This document shows, in pieces, positions 57,901-61,299 of a stretch of DNA of 64,000 nucleotides. The stretch's first letter is position 1, and every line of letters starts with the position of its first letter. The position numbers were made by a program, and so were the translations under genes. The notes below the pieces were generated by a model. That model ran no database searches and was not told where the DNA came from. It worked only from the letters and a program-made list of their open reading frames with translations. This DNA is from Callorhinus ursinus. Taxonomy: Eukaryota > Chordata > Mammalia > Carnivora > Otariidae. Location: contig NW_020313288.1 in assembly GCF_003265705.1 (NCBI RefSeq), positions 2,609,723 through 2,673,722 on the forward strand, in the 5' to 3' direction.

Positions 57901-59623
57901 TTTTTTTTTTGGTGATGGTTGGATTTGAAAAGAGGTGGGGGATGGGAAGGGTTTCTTTTCTCCCTCTAAGATACCAGCTGGAGGGTCTAGCTACAGTTAC
58001 AGGCCCTGGCTCCATCCCACCAGACTCTCCCTATGGTCTGCCCCAGTCCATCATCTATCTATCCATCCACCCATCCATTCATTCGCTCATTCATTCATTC
58101 ATTCATTCAAACATGTATTCACGCTTCCTATGCCTGCAACAGAGAGGAGGATGGAGACAAACGGTCTGAAATAGGTCATGGGCCCTGGTCCATCCCCAAG
58201 GCATCTCCAGGGTCTTGTCAGGGGTGTCCAGCACAAAGCCTTCACTGTCCCCACCCTCAGTCGCCAACACCTTTACAGGAGAGCCTTCAAAGCTACCGTA
58301 ATTCAGACAGTGGGCCCATGATTGGAGCCCAGGGCTGGGGCCACAGCCCCTCGGCACCTCCTCCCAGCATCCCATCAGAGAGAGAATCAGGTGGGAGGGA
58401 GGTGGGCAGGCCTCCCCACTCCTCCTGCCTCCCACACTGGGCTCCCAGGTCGCCCACGCCTCCCTGTCCACCCTGGGATCTGGGCTCTGCCAGATGGACA
58501 GTCCAGGCTCATCGTCTTTGGCCTCAGACCTCAACACATTGCTAACAGGCTAGGCCAGTTTTAACTTGAGCCAAAGGTGGAGGCAGGGAGGGGGAGGGCA
58601 GAGAAATGGAAGGGGGACGCTGATCCAAACAGAGAGGATGGGTGGGGGGGGGAGGGCAAACCATAGCCTTTTAGCCACCCAAGGCTGGGGAGGCTGGCGC
58701 CACCCCCCCAGCCTGGCTCAGCTCCCTGATACCCCCACCCCGCTTTCTTTGTAGTTACCGATTAGCCCGGGGTCCTGGGCATCCGTGTCCCCTGCGGCTG
58801 GCCGGACCTGCCCCGCTGGCCTGGCTTTGTGAAAATGACCAAAGCAATGGAGTCCAGAGGTGCAAACTTCCCCGACGGGGCCTGGGGAGGCCGAATGAAT
58901 GGGGGGGCGGGGAGGGGGGGTGATGTTCAGGCAGCTCCCCCAGCAAAGGGGCAGGAAAGAGTGGGTGAGGGAGGGAGGAAGGGGTGGGGGTCCAGGGGGA
59001 ATGGGAGGGAGAGGCAGAGAGAGAGAGAAGGATGTTGGGGGGGGAGAGGATGGGAGGTAGAGGGAGATGGGAGAGGAGAGAAAAGGAAAGAGAGAGGGAG
59101 AGGGAGAGAGGATGCCGGAAGGTGGGGAGGGAGGGAGGGAGAGGGGGCGGAGGAGGGGAGGGGGCCAGCTCGAATCTGTCAGCTGCACCCCCAGAGGGGG
59201 GAGGAGGGGTGGGTGGGAAAGGGGGGGGAGAAATGATGCTGTGGCAGAGGCGAGCAGAGGGAGGAGGTGAGGAGAGGAGGGCTGGGGGAGAGAAGATGCC
59301 GGAAGGTGGGGTGGGGAGGCCGACGGAGGGGAGGGGAGGGGAGGGAGGGGGCCGGGGCGCCCACCTTTGTGCATGCCCGTGTAGGGGTCTTTGAGCACCG
59401 TGAGCTCGTAGATGCGGCCGAACTGCTCGAAGAGCGGCTTGAGGTCCTTCTCGTCCAGGTTGCGCGGGATCTGGCCCACGAAGAGCTTGATGGCGTCCAG
59501 GTCCTTCATGCCGTCGGGCTGCCCCCCGGGGGGCTCGGGCCCGCTGCTGCCCACGGGCGAGGGCCGCGTCTGCAGGAGCTGCTGCTGCTGCCGGCGCGCC
59601 TCGCTCTCCGTCAGGCGGGCCAT
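12413..59623 (-). CDS. CELF5: CELF5, CUGBP/Elav-like family member 5 (12 coding exons, complete)
   Basis: CELF proteins bind GU/UG-rich RNA through three RRMs and control neuronal alternative splicing and mRNA fate; CELF5 is brain-enriched (family knowledge). Joining 59623-59365, 38408-38326, 27031-26983, 25110-24982, 23023-22944, 20923-20777, 20137-19996, 19906-19760, 18261-18199, 17621-17538, 14730-14587 and 12540-12413 gives 1455 nt, 484 residues plus TGA, close to the roughly 485 residues of human CELF5. RRM1 has RNP2 LFVGQI (47-52) and RNP1 KGCAFLTY (86-93). RRM2 has LFVGML (135-140) and KGCAFVKF (173-180). RRM3 has LFIYHL (401-406) and KCFGFVSF (440-447). A long Ala/Pro/Gly-rich linker, about 215-395, ends in a QQQQ run. 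The C-terminus [10 protein letters not shown] is typical of the family. The start was chosen because it opens the known [16 protein letters not shown]-terminus, has G at -3 and +4, and no in-frame ATG precedes it for 137 codons. CELF3, CELF4 and CELF6 are less likely because the N-terminus and linker match CELF5. Confidence 0.97.
13790..14065 (+). mobile_element. L2 3'-end fragment
   Basis: Typical phrases CCACATGGGCCTCCTGGCTG, CCCCAGGACCTTTGCATGTG and TCAGCTGAAACATCACCTCC. Confidence 0.65.
14180..14370 (+). mobile_element. MER-type (hAT-like) DNA transposon fossil
   Basis: Inverted half-similar ends around GGCCACAGGTGG and GGTGGCCACGTGTGGC, ending in AAATTCTGTTGGGCAGTGC, as in the larger copy at 33715. 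Confidence 0.6.
14587..14730 (-). CDS. CELF5: CELF5 coding exon 11
   Basis: 144 nt completing Gly395, encoding residues 396-442 and the first base of Gly443 ([17 protein letters not shown] through QSKCF). It forms most of RRM3, including RNP2 and part of RNP1. The acceptor is CTGCAG|GTCCCG and the donor TTTG|GTGAGT. Confidence 0.97.
14915..15870. repeat. Degenerate CCCCAAATCC-type quasi-repeat
   Basis: Loosely recurring phrases AATCCCCAAATCCCAG, AATCCTCCAAACC, AATAATTTTCAAAACC and AATCCCCAATGC across about 950 bp, split by Can-SINE 6. It matches no family I know. Confidence 0.5.
15395..15507 (-). mobile_element. Can-SINE 6 (short, older type)
   Basis: Minus-strand copy with the GAGATCGAGAGTTG body and GAGCCAGCCAGGCG head complement, about 115 bp. 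Confidence 0.85.
17060..17420. mobile_element. MIR-like scraps
   Basis: Two phrases, GAAACTGAGGCACGGGG near 17080 and GAGGCTCAGAGAGGGTG near 17335, both MIR-core-like but short. Confidence 0.4.
17538..17621 (-). CDS. CELF5: CELF5 coding exon 10
   Basis: 84 nt completing Ala367, encoding residues 368-394 and the first base of Gly395 ([19 protein letters not shown], then LLQQQQRE). The poly-Gln is four CAG codons. The acceptor is CCGCAG|CCATGT and the donor GAAG|GTGAGG. Divisible by three. Confidence 0.95.
17622..18198 (-). other. CELF5: CELF5 intron 9 (577 bp), GC-rich quasi-repeat
   Basis: Nearly the whole intron consists of GGGCGGGGCC and GAGGGGCCAAGGCC blocks, a degenerate minisatellite very rich in G on the plus strand and C on the transcript. 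Confidence 0.85.
18199..18261 (-). CDS. CELF5: CELF5 coding exon 9
   Basis: 63 nt completing Ala346, encoding residues 347-366 and the first base of Ala367 ([20 protein letters not shown]). The acceptor is CCGCAG|CTCAGA. The donor ACAG|GTACGC is weak at +4 to +6. It is a small exon divisible by three between GC-rich introns, so a plausible cassette exon. Confidence 0.95.
18375..18490 (+). mobile_element. MIR element
   Basis: Strong MIR core: CCCATTTTATGGACAGGAAAACTGAGG, then GAGAGGTGAAGCAACTGGC. Confidence 0.75.
18820..19185 (+). mobile_element. L1 3'-end scrap
   Basis: Contains GTGTCTTGATTTTGGTGGTGG, CACACAAACC-like and TCATTTCAAAATAAAAATAAA, the style of an L1 3' UTR. Confidence 0.6.
19370..19600 (+). 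mobile_element. MIR element
   Basis: Near full-length look, from TTCTTGGTACAGGCGATGTG to CTGGAATTTGAACCCAG. Confidence 0.75.
19760..19906 (-). CDS. CELF5: CELF5 coding exon 8
   Basis: 147 nt completing Gly297, encoding residues 298-345 and the first base of Ala346 ([18 protein letters not shown] through GLVPYP). Hydrophobic Ala/Pro/Gly linker. The acceptor is CTGCAG|GACTGC and the donor CCAG|GTAACT. A multiple of three, so skipping would keep the frame. Confidence 0.96.
19907..19995 (-). other. CELF5: CELF5 intron 7 (89 bp)
   Basis: A minimal-sized GT-AG intron, by far the shortest in the gene. It may be subject to retention. Confidence 0.9.
19996..20137 (-). CDS. CELF5: CELF5 coding exon 7
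   Basis: 142 nt, residues 250-296 plus the first base of Gly297 ([19 protein letters not shown] through PIAPAS). This is linker. The acceptor is CCCCAG|CTCATG and the donor TCTG|GTGAGA. It is separated from exon 8 by an intron of only 89 bp. Confidence 0.96.
20138..20776 (-). other. CELF5: CELF5 intron 6 (639 bp)
   Basis: Most of the intron (about 20220-20610) is a degenerate short repeat built around GGATCAGGGCTCAG and TTGGG blocks. The rest shows nothing. Confidence 0.85.
20220..20610 (+). repeat. Degenerate GGGCTCAG minisatellite
   Basis: Roughly 20-bp units built on GGATCAGGGCTCAGTCT, decaying toward the 3' side. It fills most of CELF5 intron 6. Confidence 0.6.
20777..20923 (-). CDS. 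CELF5: CELF5 coding exon 6
   Basis: 147 nt, exactly 49 codons, residues 201-249 ([17 protein letters not shown] through AYAQA). It finishes RRM2 and begins the linker. The acceptor is CTGTAG|GGTGCC and the donor GCT|GTGAGT. Being a multiple of three in phase 0, it could be skipped without a frameshift. Confidence 0.96.
20924..22943 (-). other. CELF5: CELF5 intron 5 (2,020 bp)
   Basis: Dominated by an 830-bp CA-rich array (21950-22790). The stretch 20940-21640 shows no repeat or gene I recognise. An L2-like fragment lies at about 21640-21930. Confidence 0.9.
21950..22790 (+). repeat. CA-rich compound microsatellite
   Basis: About 830 bp of CACACATGCTCACACTCACA-like units. All six frames show long open stretches of His/Thr or Val/Cys, an artefact of the repeat. 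Confidence 0.9.
22944..23023 (-). CDS. CELF5: CELF5 coding exon 5
   Basis: 80 nt, completing Gly174 and encoding residues 175-200 ([17 protein letters not shown] through TMP). It carries RNP1 of RRM2. The acceptor is GGGCAG|GCTGTG and the donor CCG|GTGAGT. Confidence 0.96.
23700..23860 (+). mobile_element. L1 3'-end scrap
   Basis: Includes GAATGTTCTGGATTAGAGAG, GGTTGCACAATTGTTTGAA and AATTTTACAGTGTG, then ATTAAAATCAATAAAAAAA. Confidence 0.7.
23863..23985 (+). mobile_element. Can-SINE 7 (short, older type)
   Basis: Head GGGGCGCCTGGCTGGCTCAG with a GAGCATGCGACTCTTGATC body and TAAATAAATAAACTTT tail. Confidence 0.9.
24395..24975 (+). repeat. GC-rich minisatellite, about 41-bp unit
   Basis: About 14 diverged copies alternating CCAACCCCGCC, TTCTCACGTGCC and GGCCCCGCCCCCAGGA blocks. 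On the transcribed strand it is G-rich (GGGGCGGGGCC). It ends about 6 bp from the exon 4 donor. Confidence 0.85.
24982..25110 (-). CDS. CELF5: CELF5 coding exon 4
   Basis: 129 nt. It completes Gly131, encodes residues 132-173 and gives the first base of Gly174. It starts RRM2 ([17 protein letters not shown]) and ends at GPDGSSK. The acceptor is CCACAG|GAGACC. The donor AAAG|GTGACC is poor at +4 to +6 and sits at the edge of a GC-rich minisatellite in intron 4. Confidence 0.95.
25755..25768 (+). promoter_or_regulatory. RFX X-box-like motif
   Basis: GTTACTATGGAAAC fits the RFX consensus (GTNRCC-N-RGYAAC) with minor deviation. Isolated, so weak. Confidence 0.35.
25795..26095 (+). repeat. Purine-rich (GA)n-like tract
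   Basis: About 300 bp almost free of pyrimidine runs, with GAGAGAGAAAGAGA units, polypyrimidine on the CELF5 transcript. Confidence 0.85.
26430..26620 (+). repeat. CA-rich stretch
   Basis: CACACA blocks mixed with GCATGCACAC units, a compound microsatellite. Confidence 0.75.
26983..27031 (-). CDS. CELF5: CELF5 coding exon 3 (49-bp microexon-like)
   Basis: Residues 115-130 plus the first base of Gly131: [16 protein letters not shown]. The acceptor is CTACAG|ATGGCG and the donor GGAG|GTAGTT, which is weak at +4 to +6. The exon begins exactly with an ATG in phase 0, so a transcript starting from another first exon could initiate here and encode a protein of 370 residues without RRM1. Confidence 0.95.
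27304..27780 (+). mobile_element. MaLR/MLT1-like LTR
   Basis: Contains GGCTTGGCCTCCTGACTTGC, CTGACCAGTGGAATG, ACCCCAGGAGAGACCGGCAG and AATAAAATGGTGGGGTTGG, the phrase order of MLT1-type LTRs. No coding capacity. Confidence 0.6.
28070..28175 (+). mobile_element. L2-like fragment
   Basis: TGAACTCCTATTCATCCTTCAAAACCC matches the L2 tail phrase also found at 12105. Confidence 0.5.
29182..29195. promoter_or_regulatory. Palindromic RFX X-box
   Basis: GTTGCCATGGCAAC is a perfect palindromic X-box as bound by RFX-family factors. It sits about 150 bp from the internal CpG island. Confidence 0.65.
29228..29241 (+). promoter_or_regulatory. Second RFX X-box
   Basis: GTTGCCATGGAAAC, 46 bp from the first (start to start), about 4.4 helical turns away. 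Followed by an AT-rich ATATTTAAATATA block. Confidence 0.6.
29330..29900. promoter_or_regulatory. Internal CpG island in CELF5 intron 2
   Basis: CpG-dense sequence with many GCGC and CCGG sites, flanked by a C32 and a G21 run. A minus-strand donor-like GG|GTAAGG lies at 29647/29646. It could be an internal promoter or an orphan CpG island. Confidence 0.6.
29564..29595 (+). repeat. Homopolymer C run (about 32)
   Basis: Uninterrupted C run; length is prone to sequencing error. A similar G run of about 21 follows at 29857-29877. Confidence 0.85.
31397..31562. repeat. Perfect 83-bp tandem duplication
   Basis: Copies at 31397-31479 and 31480-31562 look identical by eye, starting CTGTGTCTACACCTTCC and ending GCAGGCTCG. 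A (TTCA)n microsatellite follows at about 31566. Confidence 0.9.
31566..31602 (+). repeat. (TTCA)n microsatellite
   Basis: About nine ATTC units directly after the 83-bp duplication. Confidence 0.9.
31655..31755 (+). mobile_element. MIR core fragment
   Basis: CCCATTTCACAAATGAAGAAACTGAGG then GTCACACAGCTGG. Confidence 0.65.
32455..32481 (+). repeat. (CACG)n microsatellite
   Basis: About six GCAC/ACGC units. Confidence 0.85.
32990..33320 (+). mobile_element. L1 3'-end fragment
   Basis: AACCCAGATGTCCACCACCA and GCTGTGGAATACGACCCGGC match the L1 3' region phrases. Confidence 0.7.
33425..33720 (+). repeat. Tandem array derived from a MER-type transposon end
   Basis: Four to five units of about 60-68 bp, each with TAGCTGACTCCTAGTCTAG and GAACATTCTAGGTCTG blocks. 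The AACATGGTAGCTG part resembles the AATGTGGTGGCCAC end of the adjacent transposon. Confidence 0.65.
33803..34011 (+). mobile_element. Can-SINE 8
   Basis: Full-length copy ending in a T-rich tail. AGAAATTGTTCC (33791-33802) before and AGAAACTGTTCC (34012-34023) after. Confidence 0.93.
34024..34168 (+). mobile_element. Can-SINE 9
   Basis: Shortened body between AGAAACTGTTCC duplications at 34012-34023 and 34169-34180. Confidence 0.92.
34325..34500 (+). mobile_element. Old MER-type DNA transposon
   Basis: TTTTGTAAAGTTTTATTGACACACA ... AAAAATATTTACTCTCTGATCC matches a common mammalian non-autonomous element. Name uncertain. Confidence 0.55.
34503..34660 (+). mobile_element. MER-type (hAT-like) DNA transposon fossil
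   Basis: CTGTCCAATATGGTAGCCACC ... GAGCCCTTGAAACATGGCTTG, another copy of the 33715 family. Confidence 0.6.
35050..35175 (-). mobile_element. Small MER-type DNA transposon fragment
   Basis: TGTCCCCAGACATCACCCAGG and GGGTTGAGACCCCC phrases recur in the element at 50200. Confidence 0.45.
35190..35400 (+). mobile_element. L2-like fragment
   Basis: TCTCAAGACGCAGCTCAAACGC and CCTCCAAGAAGGCGCC belong to the L2 tail style. Confidence 0.5.
35488..35945 (+). mobile_element. MaLR/MLT1-like LTR
   Basis: GTGGGTTGAATAGGGACTCCCC ... GTGTCCTTATAGGAGAAAGG ... GCCATGTGGTGACAGAG ... CGCTTTAAGCCCCCTAG, in MLT1 order. Confidence 0.65.
36925..37100 (+). mobile_element. MaLR/MLT1-like LTR 3' end
   Basis: GGTGGCTTGAAGCCACCAGG then GGCAGCAGGAGATAACTAATA, a typical LTR end. 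Confidence 0.5.
37215..37320 (+). mobile_element. L2-like fragment
   Basis: TCTCAGATGTCACCTCCTCAGTGAAGCCTTCCATGACC-type phrase. Confidence 0.55.
37860..38185 (+). mobile_element. L2 3'-end fragment
   Basis: CCACACAAGCCTCCTTGCTG, CCCCAGGATCTTTGCACGGG and a final GCACTCAATAAATGCTC. It runs up to about 140 bp from exon 2. Confidence 0.65.
38326..38408 (-). CDS. CELF5: CELF5 coding exon 2
   Basis: 83 nt, residues 87-114, completing RRM1 ([14 protein letters not shown] through TLPG). The acceptor is TTTCCAG|GCTGTG and the donor CCCGGG|GTGAGT. An exon of 83 bp followed by one of 49 bp matches the CELF gene plan as I recall it. An old L1 3' end lies only about 45 bp upstream of the acceptor. Confidence 0.96.
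38455..38879 (+). mobile_element. L1 3' end with GC-rich 3' UTR segment
   Basis: AACAGCCAGAAGGTGGAAGC ... CAGGACCCCAGTCCCAGG ... GGGGCTGGGGCAGGGGGTGG ... ending after a SINE at 39076-39165. It begins about 45 bp upstream of the exon 2 acceptor. Confidence 0.75.
38880..39075 (+). mobile_element. Can-SINE 10
   Basis: Full-length plus-strand copy inserted in the L1 3' end. GAGCTG occurs on both sides. Confidence 0.93.
40300..40901 (+). mobile_element. L1 3' end with GC-rich 3' UTR segment
   Basis: AATTACCATATGATCCAGCAATTCC ... AACACTGGAATATTATTCTGCC-type L1 phrases, then a GC-rich part nearly the same as at 38660. It continues after two SINEs to about 41395. Confidence 0.8.
40918..41117 (+). 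mobile_element. Can-SINE 11
   Basis: AAAATAGTTAAGATGG at 40902-40917 and AAAATGGTTAAGATGG at 41118-41133 flank it. Confidence 0.93.
41134..41331 (+). mobile_element. Can-SINE 12
   Basis: Shares the duplication AAAATGGTTAAGATGG on both sides (41118-41133 and 41332-41347). Confidence 0.94.
41420..41624 (+). mobile_element. Can-SINE 13
   Basis: Target duplication AAAAACATACCCCCC at 41404-41418 and 41625-41639. Confidence 0.95.
41650..42560 (-). mobile_element. L1 3' region, antisense
   Basis: GGGCATCTGGGTTGTCCACTG, AATAACGCTGCCATGGAACA and GGGATTGCAGGTTATAAGG are the reverse complement of L1 3' UTR phrases. Confidence 0.75.
42950..43410 (+). mobile_element. MaLR/MLT1-like LTR
   Basis: AAAATTCATATGTTGCTGTCC ... 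GTGTCCTTACAAAAGGAGG ... AGAAGGCCATGTGATTATG ... CTAGCATCCTAATACAG, full MLT1-like order. Confidence 0.7.
43430..43615 (+). mobile_element. MIR element
   Basis: CCCTATAACAACCCCACAGAG, CATTTTACAGATGAGTGTCC and TTGCCCAGGGCCTCACAGG. Confidence 0.7.
44375..44770 (+). mobile_element. MIR element split by a SINE
   Basis: GTCTGCTGAGCACCAGGCATCC on the left and GCATTTTGCAGGTAGGGAAAC on the right flank SINE 14. Confidence 0.65.
44484..44678 (-). mobile_element. Can-SINE 14
   Basis: Minus-strand copy; GTATTTATTATTATTG-like target duplications at about 44468 and 44679. Confidence 0.92.
46045..46680 (+). mobile_element. MaLR/MLT1-like LTR split by Can-SINE 15
   Basis: GTGGACTGTATGGTGGCCC ... TATGCGTGGGAACTTATTTGG on the left and TGTCCTTGTAAGAGACGAG ... 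GACCACGTGAAGACGG on the right. Confidence 0.65.
46153..46346 (+). mobile_element. Can-SINE 15
   Basis: Target duplication AGATGTAATTAAGG / AGATGTAATTAACG at about 46137 and 46347. Confidence 0.95.
46890..47035 (+). mobile_element. MIR element
   Basis: GAGAGGCTTAGCAGCTTTCC, AAGGTCACACAGCAAG and CTGGAACTGAACCCAACC. Confidence 0.7.
47740..48000 (+). mobile_element. L2 3'-end fragment
   Basis: CCACACATGCCTCCTCTGTTCC, CCAGGACCTTTGCACAGGC and CAAATGTCACCTCCTTAGTG. Confidence 0.65.
49495..49625 (+). repeat. (CCAT)n-type microsatellite
   Basis: Imperfect CATC/CTCC tetranucleotides over about 130 bp. Confidence 0.85.
49900..50195 (-). mobile_element. L2 3'-end fragment
   Basis: Reverse of the L2 tail: CAAAGGCCCTGGGGCAGGAC and GGGCAGGTCATGCAGGGC. 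Confidence 0.65.
50196..50372 (-). mobile_element. Small MER-type DNA transposon fossil
   Basis: AGCAGCATCCCTGGCCCCC, CACCAGTTGCGACAACCAC and CGAGAACCACTTTG; family name uncertain. Confidence 0.5.
50443..50626 (+). mobile_element. Can-SINE 16
   Basis: AATATGTCTCCCCAG before (about 50428-50442) and TATATGTCTCCCCAG after (about 50630-50644). Confidence 0.94.
50850..51420 (-). mobile_element. L1 3' end, antisense, with GC-rich segment
   Basis: AAATTGTGGTAGAATACACAT, then the reverse of the GC-rich block at 38660 and 40680, then AATTGTGCTGCTATGAACATC. Confidence 0.75.
52140..52650 (+). mobile_element. L2 3'-end fragment
   Basis: CCACATGGACCTCCTCGCTG, CAGGGCCTTTGCCTGTGC and CCCAGAGCCCAGCTCAGTGCC. 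Confidence 0.65.
52725..52885 (+). mobile_element. MIR element
   Basis: ACAACTACTCTGGAAGACAGC ... AGATCACACAGAAGC. Confidence 0.6.
52970..53270 (+). repeat. (CCAT)n-type microsatellite
   Basis: About 300 bp of CATC/ATCC tetranucleotides, including an almost pure (CATC)11 part near 53187-53224. Confidence 0.9.
53895..54190 (+). mobile_element. L2-like fragment
   Basis: CAGGGCTCCCCAGTGCCCTC and CTGGGCCTGGGACACGGTAAG phrases. Confidence 0.5.
54435..54474 (+). repeat. (GAAT)n microsatellite
   Basis: About nine GAAT/AATG units. Confidence 0.9.
54740..55285 (+). mobile_element. L2 3'-end fragments
   Basis: GGGCCTTTGCACATGCTATTC near 54748 and TGGTGCACAGCAAGTGCTC near 55240, probably one or two L2/MIR pieces. 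Confidence 0.55.
55771..55830. promoter_or_regulatory. AT-rich element with POU octamer
   Basis: A sharply AT-rich block inside GC-rich intron 1. It contains GACAAATATTGTC (a near palindrome), CATTAA and the octamer ATGCAAAT at 55794-55801 overlapping ATGCATAT. The look is that of a conserved developmental enhancer core. Confidence 0.45.
58050..58115 (+). repeat. (CATT)n microsatellite
   Basis: ATCC then ATTC units in CELF5 intron 1. Confidence 0.85.
58570..59360 (+). repeat. Purine-rich low-complexity region
   Basis: GGGAGGG and GAGAGAG units over nearly 800 bp on the plus strand, giving a polypyrimidine tract in the CELF5 pre-mRNA immediately downstream of exon 1. H-DNA or G4 potential. 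Confidence 0.75.
59365..59623 (-). CDS. CELF5: CELF5 coding exon 1
   Basis: Residues 1-86 plus the first base of Gly87 (259 nt). It encodes the Gln-rich N-terminus and most of RRM1 up to MHK, including RNP2. The donor is AAAG|GTGGGC, so the intron splits the Gly of RNP1. It lies inside the CpG island. Confidence 0.96.
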
Positions 59624-59657
59624 GGCGGGCGCAGGCGGGCGGCGGGCGCGGGACCGA

Positions 59658-59689
<32 letters not shown>

Positions 59690-59805
59690 AGGGCGGCGGG
59701 CGGCGGGCGGACTCGCAGCTGGAGCGACGGACGCCGCCTCCCGCCTCCCTCCCGCCCCGTCCCCGCGCCCTCCTCCCTCCTCCGCGCGCCCGCTCGTTCC
59801 AGCAT
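59611..59805 (-). other. Upstream ORF overlapping the CELF5 start
   Basis: ATG at 59805-59803 opens a 64-codon frame ending at a stop in 59613-59611, past the CELF5 ATG at 59623 and in a different frame. Its context is weak (C at -3, C at +4). It matters only if transcription starts upstream of 59805. Confidence 0.5.
59661..59690 (-). repeat. (GCC)n trinucleotide repeat in the CELF5 5' leader
   Basis: About ten uninterrupted GGC units on the plus strand, read as GCC in the transcript, starting about 38 bp upstream of the ATG. A shorter GCC-rich stretch follows to about 59705. In the CELF5 frame it would read as poly-Pro. Confidence 0.9.
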
Positions 59806-60039
59806 CAGGACCACAAAAGGGTGGCTCCGCAGCGGCCTCTGGCGGCCGGAGCGTGCCTCGCCGCCGCGGCGCCCCCCGTGTCCCGAGTCCCGGCGCCCAG
59901 CGCCGGCGGGGAAACCGAGGCCGGCGGGTCCGCAGCCGCGCCTCCTGACTGGGCGAGCGCCAGCCTGAGGGCAGGGCAGACCTGGCTTCCAGGGGGCACC
60001 CGCTCCTCCCGCTGCTAACGACAGGAAAATACACTAGAA

Positions 60040-60945
60040 GTGGCGCACAGTTCTATAGGGTGCCTACTTGGCGTTGACCGGGCTGTCCTTGGCACTTTTA
60101 GGCCTCTAAGTCAATAATAGTAGTAGTAGTAGTAGTACTAATAATAATATCAGCGACAAAAACCCAAAAAGGAACACTTTGATAACCATGTGCCAGGCAC
60201 TGTGCTCAGTACTTTTAAGTTTATAACGTATTGAATAGAAATAACCATCGTCCGGGGTTTCAGCAGCAAAACCCTTGAGCCGCACACACACACAAAACAA
60301 AAACAGAAAACAAACAAAGAAATAGCAACCATTGTGCTTTTATCAGCAGCAACCAGAAGTAACATTTTTTTCTCACACTTGCTGTGTGCACATACTATTC
60401 AAAATATTTCAAAGTATATTGACACATTTGGTCCAACTGCTCTAAGAGTATCATGTCACCCTGCCTTAAAACTCTCCAAAGATGTCCCCAAATTAAAGCC
60501 CACGAGGCCCTGTAGGACCTGCCCCCTCGCCCCCTCTGTCTCTCTCGCTCACCTGCTCTGCCCCAGCCACACAGGTCTCTGTTCCTCCAGCACGGCAGGC
60601 GGGGTCTGCCTCAGGGCCTTTGCACGGGCTGTGCCCTTTGCCTGGAATGCCATCTCCCAGATGGTGCATGGCTGACTCACTCATTGGATCCTCATCACTT
60701 TCTCTCTCCATCTTCTCTAAAATCATTCAGCCATTATCATGTCCGTTCTCTGGCTTGCTTTTTCCTCCATGGCATGCATACCCTTTTAACTTAACTCTAA
60801 TATGCTATATATTTACTTGTTTATTAATAAACCACATAGCTCTTTCCAGGTGCCAGGCTCTGTGCTGGACACTCAACATGTAAGAACTCATTCAATCCAC
60901 ACAACAACCCCCTGGGTGGGTGCAAATAAACAGATGCTGACAGAC
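60040..60945. other. Upstream intergenic, repeats only
   Basis: Holds a (TAG)n run at about 60116-60136, a MIR fragment at 60160-60240 (GTGCCAGGCACTGTGCTC) and an L2 3' end at 60470-60730. No gene. Confidence 0.6.
60470..60730 (+). mobile_element. L2 3'-end fragment
   Basis: CCCACGAGGCCCTGTAGGACC, CAGGGCCTTTGCACGGGC and CTGGAATGCCATCTCCC. Confidence 0.65.
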
Positions 60946-61042
60946 TATGTTCGGTCGCTGGAGCATGGGACTCTTGATCTCGGGGTCATGAGATCAAGCC
61001 CCATGTTAGGGGTAGAGATTACTTAAATAAACTTAAAAAAAA
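60945..61042 (+). mobile_element. Can-SINE 17, 5'-truncated
   Basis: Only the GAGCATGGGACTCTTGATC body and AATAAACTTAAAAAAA tail remain. Confidence 0.8.
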
Positions 61043-61057
61043 AACCCACTTAATGCA

Positions 61058-61258
61058 GGTGTGGCTGGGTGGTTCAGTCAGTTAAGCATCTGACTCTCGA
61101 TTTTGGCTCAGGTCATGATCTCAGGGTCCTGGGATTGAGACCCATGTTGGGCTCCTTGCTCAGCATGGAGTCGGCTTGAGATTCTCTCTCCCTCTGCCCC
61201 TCCCCCTGCTTGTGAGTACTCTCTCTGGAGTGAATACATAAATCTTTTAAAAAAAACT
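61058..61258 (+). mobile_element. Can-SINE 18 (older type)
   Basis: Head GTGTGGCTGGGTGGTTCAG, TCTGACTCTCGATTTTGGC body and an A-rich tail. Diverged. Confidence 0.88.
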
Positions 61259-61299
61259 TTCTAAAAAAAGAAATAAAAAGCCCTGATATTTAAAAGATC

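Larger units (their letters stand above)
38409..59364 (-). other. CELF5: CELF5 intron 1 (20,956 bp)
   Basis: GT-AG intron splitting Gly87. It holds seven Can-SINEs, L1 3' ends, MLT1-like LTRs, several L2 and MIR fragments, (CCAT)n arrays and the POU-octamer element at 55771-55830, listed separately. Stretches with nothing recognisable beyond scraps are about 39170-40300, 43620-44370, 45070-46040, 47040-47740, 48010-49430, 53280-53890 and 55850-58040. Within the last, a G-run at about 56143-56183 and a 25-T run at about 57887-57911 stand out. From 58570 to 59360 the plus strand is strongly purine-rich (GGGA/GAGA), so the nascent RNA is pyrimidine-rich just after exon 1. Confidence 0.9.
59340..60000 (-). 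promoter_or_regulatory. CELF5: CELF5 5' CpG island, promoter and 5' leader
   Basis: Dense CpG sequence covers exon 1 and about 380 bp upstream of the ATG. There is no TATA box near the gene start. GGGCGGG-type SP1 boxes and a GCC repeat are present. The transcription start cannot be read from sequence; upstream of 59700 is likely. An ATG at 59805 opens a short uORF out of frame with CELF5. Confidence 0.8.

Noticed and set aside
59267..59968. 233-codon plus-strand frame over the CpG island
   Set aside because: Antisense shadow of CELF5 exon 1 in CpG-rich DNA; Arg/Gly/Ala low-complexity product.
58718..60034. 438-codon minus-strand open frame containing CELF5 exon 1
   Set aside because: It is exon 1 plus read-through into intron 1 and leader; the upstream start is a GTG, not ATG, and the true start is the ATG at 59623.
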